Assembly: GCA_028278205.1 (NCBI GenBank) | Contig: JANQES010000054.1 | Span: 62,001 to 126,000 of the forward strand | DNA length: 64,000 bases | Source of the DNA: Rhodothermales bacterium | GTDB lineage: Bacteria > Bacteroidota > Rhodothermia > Rhodothermales > Bin80 | Direction: 5' to 3' | Part shown: positions 54,201 to 61,502 of the stretch, in pieces | Position numbering within the stretch: the stretch's first letter is position 1 | Layout: each line of letters opens with the position of its first letter | Translations under genes and position numbers: made by a program | The notes under the pieces: generated by a model | The model's database searches: none | The model's input: the letters and a program-made list of their open reading frames with translations, nothing else | What the model was told of the DNA's origin: nothing

Positions 54201-54384
54201 CACCATCATCGATACCGCCGGGAGCCTGATCGACGAGGTGGCGTTGGATCTACGAGGAGGCACGCCCGCCGAGCATCTGTGGCAGACCGGCGCCGAGAGC
54301 GGCCTCTACTACGCCCGCATCACCGCCACCGGCGCCAACGGCCAAACCGCCACGAAACTCATCAAAATGGCGATAATCAGATGA
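51196..54384 (+). CDS. Surface protein with inactive M6-peptidase-like domain and type IX sorting domain
   Basis: A 1062-residue exported protein. The signal peptide has a long n-region encoded by repeat words and a hydrophobic core LPLAVFLLALAFSTTASA. An M6 (immune inhibitor A)-like region follows (about 45-380), but the HExGH zinc motif is replaced: residues 277-281 read ASFFN before YLGVPDLF, where active enzymes have HEFGH before LGLPDLYD. The rest of the region still aligns (GPFGLMDPLG, AWTKYYLGWLTP). An immunoglobulin/propeller-like middle follows, and a type IX sorting-domain-like end (about 960-1062; YNWPNPIREGQTFL). ATG 51196 has a GGGAG site. Overlaps the next gene by 4 bases (ATGA). 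Confidence 0.85.
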   Translation: MSNSECRMSNVEGISRSFCIRHSTFDIRNSKSSFLPLAVFLLALAFSTTASAQLQRPAAAHYDVVALRVEFQPDTTRFTTGDGTFDGQLFPEELQPLIDPLPHDAAYFEAHLAFLEDYVAKISDGQTQVTTHLVPEVVRVSQEMGAYSPTGFESDSDEERVKLVSFIREAWTTASQVSDFDLSGFDRDRTAFVLFHAGVGRDIELLGTVLDKTPFDLPSISFSERELRRLDGRSISFNGFPVRQTLLMPRTESRPGFNFVDDVPILLELSINGLLAASFFNYLGVPDLFNTETGESAIGPFGLMDPLGIFAYSGLFAPEPNAWTKYYLGWLTPLDLTGDGPQTVALQAAGLSGGTQAARASISSAEYFLVENRNRDPEGDGLVLRVWQNGQIVEQNVPMITDDFSRFGVEGFTGGVVVGVDNYDFALPGIDADDIQYEGGVLIWHIDERVLAENLETGGVNADPERRAVDLEEADSAQDLGTDNSLGAPFDFFWLDNPVRVITATNQEIRLYKNRLGPDTVPNSNTNEGGASFIVLEDFSAPGTEMTFVYRREAEGGIAPMTPPSGVDVPGVYSNDGSVFFVPEAGNTTEMLALDSGPKTAIRRLAGITVETGAVDRLYHDGLSRPFLTSAGQAFFYGRFAPPDILRIPIINESPSPVSQSLELPPELEGKVPASPVVLVREGNQDIEYSIWSDGFDPLLARLPEFPFSARMEVIATDVAHASSIAVTPSNQVIIAGQDQARFVDGSVVWPYTFPEAVRIGQATFGADKSGFVGVVPALQNRELFFLRADETIERIDVGERVPVESDSLGILSDWPVLVDLDDDGLLDVLTTYGENLVAFSQNGALISGFPIALTAPSVTQPLVAELTDSGGWSVLVATTSGEIYAYDTGRDGALVSGFPLAVGARVRATPLLQNKKLFAVSTLGTVHAWQLDNLGAIWWGQLFGDAQNQNFAVLADEPDPQPTPQAAGLIVEAETYNWPNPIREGQTFLRCMTTQDASVRITIIDTAGSLIDEVALDLRGGTPAEHLWQTGAESGLYYARITATGANGQTATKLIKMAIIR

Positions 54385-57300
54385 ATTACTCGAAGTTCGA
54401 CATTCGTCATTCGACACTCGTCATTCTGCTAAGCCTACTGGTGCTGCCGGTGCAGGCTCAGGTTTCGCCGGCTTTCTACGACTTCGCCCGTCCGACGCTC
54501 GACTGGTATACCATCGAAACAGAGCATTTCAACGTTGTTTTTCACGCCGATGCCGAGGGGCAGGGCAGCAGCCGCACGGCGCAGGTCGTCGCCCGGATTG
54601 CTGAAGATGTGTACGGGCCGATCACGGGGCTTTACGGGTACGAGCCGAACTCGCGCGTCAGTATTATCCTCAAAGATTACGAAGACTATTCCAACGGCGC
54701 GGCGTATTTCTTCGATAACAAGATCGAGATCTGGGCGCCGGCGCTGAGTTCGTCGCTCCGGGGCGATCATAACTGGCTGCGCAACGTCATCACGCACGAG
54801 TTCACGCACATCATCCAGGTGCAGGCGACGATGAAATCCGGGCGTAGCCTGCCGTTTTTCTATTTTCAACTGCTCGATTACGAAGACGTCCGCCGGCCCG
54901 ACGTGCTCTACGGCTACCCGAACGTCATCGTCAGCTATCCCATCCCCACGCTCAACAACCCGGCGTGGCTGGCCGAGGGCACGGCCCAGTACCAGCGCGC
55001 CTGGCTCGATTACGACCGCTGGGACACCCACCGCGACATGATGCTGCGCACACGCGTTTTAGCGGGCGAAGAACTCTCGCTCGTCGAGATGGGCAGCTTC
55101 TACTCGAAGTCGAGCCTGATGCGCGAAGGTGTTTATAATCATGGGTTTGCCTTTACGCATTACCTCGCCAACACCTACGGCGAAGATGCGTTGCGCGATG
55201 TCAGCCGGTCGCTGGGTAAGTGGCGCAACTGGAACGTCGAGCGGGCCATCGGCGATGCGCTCGACGTGCCGGCTGAGGAAGTTTACAGCGGCTGGATGAA
55301 CACCATGCGCCGCGAATATCAGACCCGCACCGAAGCCATCCGCGCCAACCTCGTCGAAGGCAATCTGGTGGAGGAGGAGGGCTTCAGCAACTTCTATCCG
55401 GTGTTCTCGCCCGATGCGTCGAAGCTGGCGTATGTCTCGAACCGGGGCAAGCATTTCAACCAGATGAGCCTCTACGTGCGCGATCTGACGTCGGGCGATG
55501 TGGCGGCCTACGAGGTCGAGGGCTTGCACGAGGCGATCCGCACGCACACCTGTGCCATGGGGCACCGGCTGAAGTCGGGCGTCGGCGGCATGGTGACGTG
55601 GCGGCCTGACGGCAAAGCGCTTGTCTACGCCCGCCGCAAGACCACTAAACGCGGCTATCTCTACGCCGATCTCTACGAAATCGACCTGGAGACGAAAAAA
55701 ACAAAACGCCTGACGCACGATCAGCGGGCCACGTTGCCGGCCTACGCGCCGGACGGCTCTCGGATCGCTTTCGTCGGCCAGAACGACGGCACCACCAACC
55801 TCTTCACGCTCGATCCGGCCTCTGGAAATGTGACGCGGCTGACCGGCTATCAAGACGGTACGCAGGTGACCGATCCGGCCTGGCATCCGTCGGGGGAATG
55901 GATCTACTTTGCAAAGCTGGCACCCGAAACGCATGGCCGCGACCTCTGGCGCGTCCGCCCCGACAGCGAAAAGTTGGAAAAAGTCCACGCCACCGAGGCC
56001 GACGAACGCTCGCCTGCCTTCGAGCCGGACGGGACGGCGCTGTATTTCTCGTCTGATGCGTCGGGCATTTACAACCTGTACAAAATGCCGGTCGATGGCG
56101 AGGATGCCGCGCCCGAACGCCTGACCAACGTCCTCGGCGGCGCGTTCATGCCGTCGGTGAGCCCAGACGGCGCTATCGCCTACGCCCATTATCAGTGGGA
56201 CGGCTACAAGATCGCTGTGCTCGACGCGGCGACGGCGGTGCCGCAGGAAGCCCGCGTCGCGGTCTACACGCCGCCCTCAGTCACCCAAAAACAAGCCAAC
56301 CTGGCCGTTGCCGACGAATCGTGGGCCGACCTCAACCGCTTCGACGACGCTGACCTGCGCCCGCTCGAAGGCGAGGCTATCACGACCGTCCGCAGCGAGG
56401 GCAGCATTCCGTTGCGCGTCAAACGCACCAACGGCGCCACGGGCACGCCGGAAGAAGAAACCGAACCGCTCGAAGTTCAGAAATACAGCCCTAAATTCAC
56501 CGGCTTCAGCTTTTTCCCCGTCGTTCGCCTCGATCAGTACGTCTCGCGCCGTCGCTCGACGCTCGATGCGCGCCTGCCCGACCGCTCGCGCGCCGAGACG
56601 CTGGCACGCAACTTCAAGGTAGGCACGTACGTGTCGTCGCGGGAGATTTTAGAGGGGATGACGCTCCTGGGCGGCTTGCTCATCGGCCCCGGCTCGCAGG
56701 GCGCCGACTCGTTTACCGACTTTTTCTCGCCCTCGCGCCTGCTCAAGCTGGAGCGCGACGCGTTTTTGCTGTTCGAATACAAAAAAGGCTTCGGCGTGAT
56801 TCCGGAGCGCTGGTCGCCGCAGTTCTCCATCGAACTCTTCAACATACGCCGCCGGGTCGATAACGGGCTGTCTATCGAAGAATTCCCCTGCACCGCCTGC
56901 TTCCCGGACACGACGCTGACCGACCTGACCTACACGCTCTGGGAAGCCGACATCTACGCTCGCAGCAAAGTCAACCACAATCTTTTGTTGGAACTCGGCT
57001 ATCGCTACAGCCCGTACCGCGTGGCGACGGAGCAGTTCTTCTCGAAAGAGAACAGGCAGACGATCCCCGAATCGTCGTCGCGGTATTTCATCGGGCGGGC
57101 TTTTACGGCGAAGGCGTACTTCGAAGCCGGTGCGCCGTATCGAGACACCGACGTGTTGCCCGTGGGCCTGCGCTTCGACCTCAGCTATGAAAACGAACGA
57201 GGCCGCTTGCTCGACAGCTTCAACATCGAAAACGGGTTCCTGGTGCCGGTCTACGAGCGGGCGCGGATTCATCGTCTGACGTTCGATTCGCGTTTCGGCA

Positions 57301-57818
57301 TGAAGCTGCCCGGCACGATGCGGGGGGGGGCGCACGGTCTCAACTTCCGCCTCCGGGCATCGGGCATCCTCGGCGAGACCGTCGATGATTTTTACAACGA
57401 CTACGTCGGTGGGCTGATCGGGGCGCGGGGGTATCCGTTCTACGCCCTCGGCGGCAACGAGACGCTCTGGTTCCAGGCGGCCTACCACGTGCCGCTCGTG
57501 CCTGACCTGCGCAAACAGGTGCTCTTTGCCTACATCGACAAGATCTACGCCCGTTTTTACGTCGATGCGGCGGCGGCCTGGAATGGCGGCTGGCCCGGCT
57601 TCGGCGAGATGCGCAAAGACGTCGGCGCGGAGATCCGGATGAAGCTGAATTCGTTCTACCTGCTGCCTACCGCCGTCTTCTTCAGCGGCACCTACGGCCT
57701 CGACGAATTCGACTTCCTGCTGGACGAAGGCTTCGTCACCCCCGACGGCAGCGACACCGTCCGCTACGGCTCGGAATTCCAATGGCACTTTGGTGTGCTT
57801 TTTGGGTTTGATTTGTAA
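54381..57818 (+). CDS. Exported peptidase-MA-like protein with beta-propeller and C-terminal barrel
   Basis: An 1145-residue protein. Signal peptide MNYSKFDIRHSTLVILLSLL (n-region made of repeat words). An N-terminal gluzincin-like domain has H139-EFT-H143 (THEFTHIIQ) and a downstream candidate glutamate in AWLAEGTAQYQ. TolB/PD40-type propeller blades follow (about 360-660; FSPDASKLAYVSNRG, YAPDGSRIAFVGQ, FEPDGTALYFSSDA). A C-terminal outer-membrane barrel (about 760-1145) ends FQWHFGVLFGFDL. This predicts a peptidase displayed by a barrel that also binds substrate through the propeller. The start codon overlaps the upstream stop (ATGA), so translation is coupled to the pseudo-M6 protein. Confidence 0.87.
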   Translation: MNYSKFDIRHSTLVILLSLLVLPVQAQVSPAFYDFARPTLDWYTIETEHFNVVFHADAEGQGSSRTAQVVARIAEDVYGPITGLYGYEPNSRVSIILKDYEDYSNGAAYFFDNKIEIWAPALSSSLRGDHNWLRNVITHEFTHIIQVQATMKSGRSLPFFYFQLLDYEDVRRPDVLYGYPNVIVSYPIPTLNNPAWLAEGTAQYQRAWLDYDRWDTHRDMMLRTRVLAGEELSLVEMGSFYSKSSLMREGVYNHGFAFTHYLANTYGEDALRDVSRSLGKWRNWNVERAIGDALDVPAEEVYSGWMNTMRREYQTRTEAIRANLVEGNLVEEEGFSNFYPVFSPDASKLAYVSNRGKHFNQMSLYVRDLTSGDVAAYEVEGLHEAIRTHTCAMGHRLKSGVGGMVTWRPDGKALVYARRKTTKRGYLYADLYEIDLETKKTKRLTHDQRATLPAYAPDGSRIAFVGQNDGTTNLFTLDPASGNVTRLTGYQDGTQVTDPAWHPSGEWIYFAKLAPETHGRDLWRVRPDSEKLEKVHATEADERSPAFEPDGTALYFSSDASGIYNLYKMPVDGEDAAPERLTNVLGGAFMPSVSPDGAIAYAHYQWDGYKIAVLDAATAVPQEARVAVYTPPSVTQKQANLAVADESWADLNRFDDADLRPLEGEAITTVRSEGSIPLRVKRTNGATGTPEEETEPLEVQKYSPKFTGFSFFPVVRLDQYVSRRRSTLDARLPDRSRAETLARNFKVGTYVSSREILEGMTLLGGLLIGPGSQGADSFTDFFSPSRLLKLERDAFLLFEYKKGFGVIPERWSPQFSIELFNIRRRVDNGLSIEEFPCTACFPDTTLTDLTYTLWEADIYARSKVNHNLLLELGYRYSPYRVATEQFFSKENRQTIPESSSRYFIGRAFTAKAYFEAGAPYRDTDVLPVGLRFDLSYENERGRLLDSFNIENGFLVPVYERARIHRLTFDSRFGMKLPGTMRGGAHGLNFRLRASGILGETVDDFYNDYVGGLIGARGYPFYALGGNETLWFQAAYHVPLVPDLRKQVLFAYIDKIYARFYVDAAAAWNGGWPGFGEMRKDVGAEIRMKLNSFYLLPTAVFFSGTYGLDEFDFLLDEGFVTPDGSDTVRYGSEFQWHFGVLFGFDL

Positions 57819-57866
57819 TTGTTTCGTGGTCCGTTGTACGCGCGCGTACAACGGACCACGAAACAA
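57819..57866. terminator. Perfect 48-bp palindrome directly after the stop codon
   Basis: 24-bp arms without a single mismatch and no loop: TTGTTTCGTGGTCCGTTGTACGCG mirrored about 57842/57843. It begins on the base after the stop codon at 57816-57818, and the next gene starts 14 bases further on. It could be a terminator or a cruciform-forming site. Confidence 0.7.
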
Positions 57867-57879
57867 AACCGATAAGACC

Positions 57880-58533
57880 ATGAACATGACGCTGATAGCC
57901 ATCCTGGCGGTTTTCATGATCGGCCTGGGGATCGGGTTCATCTACTTCGTCGTGCGGGAGAATGAGAAGCCTCTGCCGCAGGGCGGCGTGCAATGGGCTG
58001 CCGTCGGGCTTTCCGGGTTGCTGGTCATTTTTTCCGGCTTTTTGCTGGCCATGACGTTCGTGCCCAACCCCGACAGGGAGGTCAGCAGCGGGCTGGATGA
58101 GCCGGCGGCTAACTTTCCGTTTCGTCTCGTCAGCGATGAAAGTGAGCACGATCTGGCGGAATATGAAGGCAAGGTCGTCTTGCTCAACTTCTGGGCCACG
58201 TGGTGCGCGCCGTGCCTCGAAGAGTTGCCCGACCTCGACCGCCTTCAGCAAAACTATGACGACGACGGCCTCGTGGTCGTGACGATCTCGGACGAGACGC
58301 GGGAGCAGTTGCTGGGGTATTCGGATTTGCTCCCGCAGCATACCGTCTCCGGCTTTTTCGACATCGGCGTGTTGCCGCAGCCCTACGCCCGGACGCTGGC
58401 GACGGGGCGGCCCATCTCCTACGTCATCGACCGCGAAGGCTACCTGCGCCGGTATATCATCGGCGCCGGCAATTATGCCTTTTTCGAACGCCTCATCAAG
58501 CCCTACCTTGGCAATACGGTAGCGACACGGTGA
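57880..58533 (+). CDS. TlpA-like membrane-anchored thioredoxin
   Basis: A 217-residue protein with two N-terminal transmembrane helices (about 4-25 and 38-60) and a thioredoxin-fold domain outside the membrane. The active site is WATWCAPC (C109/C112). Also visible: the strand VVVTISDETREQL and the cis-proline loop GRPISYVID. Similar to TlpA/ResA-type disulphide reductases used in cytochrome maturation or envelope redox. Starts 14 bp after a 48-bp palindrome. A longer in-frame extension reads through that palindrome and is rejected. Confidence 0.9.
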   Translation: MNMTLIAILAVFMIGLGIGFIYFVVRENEKPLPQGGVQWAAVGLSGLLVIFSGFLLAMTFVPNPDREVSSGLDEPAANFPFRLVSDESEHDLAEYEGKVVLLNFWATWCAPCLEELPDLDRLQQNYDDDGLVVVTISDETREQLLGYSDLLPQHTVSGFFDIGVLPQPYARTLATGRPISYVIDREGYLRRYIIGAGNYAFFERLIKPYLGNTVATR

Positions 58534-58568
58534 GGGCTTGCACATAGCGTGGTGAAGGCCGCCACACA

Positions 58569-58722
58569 AAATTCCCCCTTTGAAGGGGGTGCCCCGACGG
58601 AGGAGGGGCGGGGGATGTTCGCGCGATCTGATGAGAGGTTTTCGGCAAGCCGCGCCAACATCCCCCTGCGCCCGGCTGCACATACGTTTGCTGGTCGCTG
58701 TCCCCCTTCGAAGGGGGAATTT
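58569..58722. repeat. Inverted repeat with CCCCCTTTGAAGGGGG-type ends
   Basis: Ends 58569-58578 and 58713-58722 pair as AAATTCCCCC and GGGGGAATTT, each next to a small palindrome CCCCCTTTGAAGGGGG (58574-58589) or CCCCCTTCGAAGGGGG (58702-58717). Inner GGGGGATGTT and AACATCCCCC repeats occur near 58611-58620 and 58659-58668. Probably a REP/MITE-type element; fills the gap before the DUF5683 gene. Confidence 0.75.
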
Positions 58723-58752
58723 GCGTGCATCACCTGATTTTACCTTATAGCC

Positions 58753-59811
58753 ATGATGTGCCTTTTTGTGAAGCGATGGCGCCTGATGCCGGCGCTGATG
58801 GTGTTGGCCGTGCTCGCCGGCCCGGTGTATGCCGGGGGCGACGACGACAAAGACAAGAAGAAAAAGCCGGAGCAGGCGACCTACACCGCCACGAGCCTCC
58901 GCGCAACGATGCTCTACGGACAACACGACGGCGCCCTGCTTCAGGCCGAGACCGTTGCCGGCGGCAAGCGGATCGTACCGCTGGCCTTCGGGCTTTCGGC
59001 GGTGGTGCCGGGGTTGGGGCAGGCCTATAACCGGCAGTGGGTGAAAGGCGCCGTGGCTCTCGGCGCCGAGGTGGCGCTCATCGCGGGCTATTCCTCGTGG
59101 CACAACAAAGGCGTGGACGGGCGTGATGCCTATCAGGTGTTTGCGCACGATCTCTGGAGCCCGCTGCGCTATGCGATGTGGCTCAACGATTACATCGTCT
59201 ATCTCGAAACCGAATTCCCGACGCCCATCTCTGCTTCGCCCATCAACATCACCGATCAGATTCGGGGGATCGATTTCCAGAATCCCGATGGCTGGACCGA
59301 TGCGGAACGGGTGCTCGTGCGGGGTCTTTTCAACGAGATCCGCGCCGTCGAAGACAACGTCTATCATCCGGAGACGGGCGCGTCGTTCTCGCACAAGCTG
59401 CCGTTTTTCGGCGAGCAGCAGTATTACGAACTCGTCGGCAAGTATTTTCAATTCGCCCCTGGCTGGGCCGATTACAGCTACCTCGTCGATGACCAGGGCA
59501 ACATCACCTGGATCGACGAGCAGGGCAACTTCATCCAGTCTATCGACCCGGAGATGACCGCCTCAGACGGCAGCAAGCCCAACGTGACGGATACGTTTTT
59601 CCGCTATGCCGACGACCACGGACAGGCCAACGACTACCTGCGCCGCGCCTCGCGCCTGTCGATGTTTTTCGTCATCAACCACCTCATCGCCGCCGTCGAT
59701 GCGGCTATTTTTGCGAAGGTGCACAACAACCGCCTCCAGGCCAGCGTCCAGATGAGCCAGGGCGCCCCGGGCGAGGTGCAGCCGGTGGCCTCGCTGCGGG
59801 TGAAGCTGTAA
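58753..59811 (+). CDS. DUF5683 family protein
   Basis: A 352-residue exported protein. Signal peptide (about 1-27) then a charged stretch (GGDDDKDKKKKPEQ). The DUF5683 core follows, with hydrophobic segment PLAFGLSAVVPGLGQAYNRQWVKGAVALGAEVALIAGY (about 76-113) and a second hydrophobic segment near the C-terminus (SMFFVINHLIAAVDAAIFAKVHN). Family function unknown; common in Bacteroidota. The gene starts 30 bases after a REP-like inverted repeat. Confidence 0.87.
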   Translation: MMCLFVKRWRLMPALMVLAVLAGPVYAGGDDDKDKKKKPEQATYTATSLRATMLYGQHDGALLQAETVAGGKRIVPLAFGLSAVVPGLGQAYNRQWVKGAVALGAEVALIAGYSSWHNKGVDGRDAYQVFAHDLWSPLRYAMWLNDYIVYLETEFPTPISASPINITDQIRGIDFQNPDGWTDAERVLVRGLFNEIRAVEDNVYHPETGASFSHKLPFFGEQQYYELVGKYFQFAPGWADYSYLVDDQGNITWIDEQGNFIQSIDPEMTASDGSKPNVTDTFFRYADDHGQANDYLRRASRLSMFFVINHLIAAVDAAIFAKVHNNRLQASVQMSQGAPGEVQPVASLRVKL

Positions 59812-59827
59812 GGGCGGCATCGATCTA

Positions 59828-61408
59828 TTGGAAACCCTCCGCCCCGACCTCGCGGCCTTCGCCTTCGCTGCTATCGGTTTGATGGCTCTCGTCGGCGTGG
59901 GCGAGGCGTTGCGGATCTGGGGAGGCCTCTCGGCGGAAAGCTCGCGACGCGTGGTGCATGCGGGCGTCGGCATCTTCGTGGCGATCACGCCGTATCTCTT
60001 CGCACGGCCCGATCTGGTCTACGTCCTCGCCGTCATCTTCGTGGTCGTCAACTACGTGACGTTGCGGCAGGGTTGGTTCCGGGGGATCCACGGCACGGAA
60101 AGGCGGAGTTTAGGGACGGTGACGTTTCCGCTGGCGTTGTTGCCGGCGCTCTTCATCGGCTGGTCGATGGATCCGGGGCGGGTGTTTGCGCTGCAACTGG
60201 CCTTTCTAATCCTCGCCTTTTCCGATCCGCTGGCCTCGGTTGTGGGGACGCGCTTTGGAAAGTACGTCCCGTTCGCCACACGAGCGAAGCGACTGACCGA
60301 AGGTAAACGGGACTCGCCTCCCTCCGGTCCCATTCGGCGAACGGGACGTACTGTTAAAACCTGGACCGGCAGCGCCGCTTTCTTCATCTCAGCCTTGTTG
60401 TTAAGCCTGGCTGCGCTGATGTGGTTTCGAAGCGAAGGGCAGATCGACTGGAATGGGAGCGAAGTTGTCGCAGCCGCCATCATCGTGGCGGCAGTTACCA
60501 CAGCGGTCGAGGCGCTGGGACGGCGGGGGTGGGATAATTTTTTCATTATCCTGGCAGCCCTGATCGTGCTGGTTTTTTTCGATGAAAAGCCAGAAAATCG
60601 GCTCGTGCTTCTCATCGCGGTGGCGGCGGGGTTGGTTTTCGGGTTGATCACATACCGGCTTCGTTTTCTGGATGGGCCGGGGGCGATAGCCGGGGCGTTG
60701 CTGGCCGCGTCGGTGATTGGGCTGGGTGGATGGGCCTGGGCGGTGCCGTCGTTCACGTTTTTCGTGCTGTCGAGCCTGCTCTCGCGGGTGGGCAGGCGGC
60801 GGAAAGCAGCCGTCGAGGCGGTGAGCGAGAAGGGTAGCCGGCGCGATGCCGGGCAGGTCTTCGCTAACGGCGGGGCCGGGTGGGGGCTCTTGCTGATCTA
60901 TGCCGTCTTCCCGGCTGAAATCTTGTACTGGGGCTTCCTCGGCGCTTTCGCCGCCGCCACCGCCGACACGTGGGGCACCGAAATCGGGACGCTCTCGTCG
61001 AAGCCGCCCAGGCTCATTACGACGTGGCGCCCGGCGCCGCGCGGCACGTCGGGGGCCGTCTCGATGGTGGGGACGCTGGGCGCGCTGGCGGGCGCCTTCG
61101 TCATCGGGCTGAGCGCCTGGCCGTTTGCCGCCGGCCCCAACACGTCGCCGGCGATGGCCGCGCTGGCGGTGGTTGGCGGCGGATTCGTCGGGTCGATGGT
61201 CGATAGCCTGATCGGGGCGACGGTGCAGGCGCGGTTTCGTGATCCCCGAACCGGCGCCGAGACCGAGCGTTCTGCATCCGACGCAGGCGCCCATCCGCTC
61301 ATCCGAGGCCGGCGCTGGCTCCGGAACGATCAGGTCAACTGGCTCTGTGCGCTTTCGGGCGCTGCCCTCGCAATGGCTTGCTTCCAAGCCGTATATTTCG
61401 TTTCCTAA
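59828..61408 (+). CDS. Fusion of dolichol/phytol-kinase-like domain and DUF92 domain
   Basis: A 526-residue integral membrane fusion. N-terminal half (about 1-240): DolK/VTE5-type CTP-dependent polyprenol kinase, with SSRRVVHAGVGIF, ERRSLGTVTFPLALL, AFSDPLASVVGTRFGK and VKTWTGSAAFF. C-terminal half (about 275-526): DUF92/VTE6, with RDAGQVFANGGAG, ATADTWGTEIGTLSSK, PRGTSGAVSMVGTLGALAGA, GSMVDSLIGATVQARF and RNDQVNWLCAL. In plants VTE5 and VTE6 phosphorylate phytol and phytyl phosphate in turn, so this may salvage an isoprenoid alcohol. TTG start at 59828. Residues 145-175 are an insertion encoded by a palindromic repeat element. The stop lies in a hairpin. Confidence 0.85.
   Translation: METLRPDLAAFAFAAIGLMALVGVGEALRIWGGLSAESSRRVVHAGVGIFVAITPYLFARPDLVYVLAVIFVVVNYVTLRQGWFRGIHGTERRSLGTVTFPLALLPALFIGWSMDPGRVFALQLAFLILAFSDPLASVVGTRFGKYVPFATRAKRLTEGKRDSPPSGPIRRTGRTVKTWTGSAAFFISALLLSLAALMWFRSEGQIDWNGSEVVAAAIIVAAVTTAVEALGRRGWDNFFIILAALIVLVFFDEKPENRLVLLIAVAAGLVFGLITYRLRFLDGPGAIAGALLAASVIGLGGWAWAVPSFTFFVLSSLLSRVGRRRKAAVEAVSEKGSRRDAGQVFANGGAGWGLLLIYAVFPAEILYWGFLGAFAAATADTWGTEIGTLSSKPPRLITTWRPAPRGTSGAVSMVGTLGALAGAFVIGLSAWPFAAGPNTSPAMAALAVVGGGFVGSMVDSLIGATVQARFRDPRTGAETERSASDAGAHPLIRGRRWLRNDQVNWLCALSGAALAMACFQAVYFVS
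60261..60352. repeat. In-frame palindromic insertion inside the kinase gene
   Basis: Perfect 17-bp arms 60261-60277 and 60336-60352 (AGTACGTCCCGTTCGCC) surround words such as AACGGGAC and the reversed core (60278-60308) seen between genes at 32953-32978 and 35662-35690. It adds about 30 residues (145-175) to the loop between GTRFGK and VKTWTGS. Confidence 0.85.
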
Positions 61409-61420
61409 CGAAACGAAATA
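61394..61420 (+). terminator. Hairpin overlapping the stop codon of the fusion gene
   Basis: TATTTCGTTTC (61394-61404) and GAAACGAAATA (61410-61420) pair perfectly over 11 bp around CTAAC. The last residues and the stop codon TAA (61406-61408) are inside the hairpin. Confidence 0.75.
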
Positions 61421-61502
61421 AAGGGTGCGGTCACTCAGGACTGGTGGTTCCCAGTTGCGACCTCATCTTCAAACAATCCAAAATCCCCAATCCAAAATCC
61501 GA

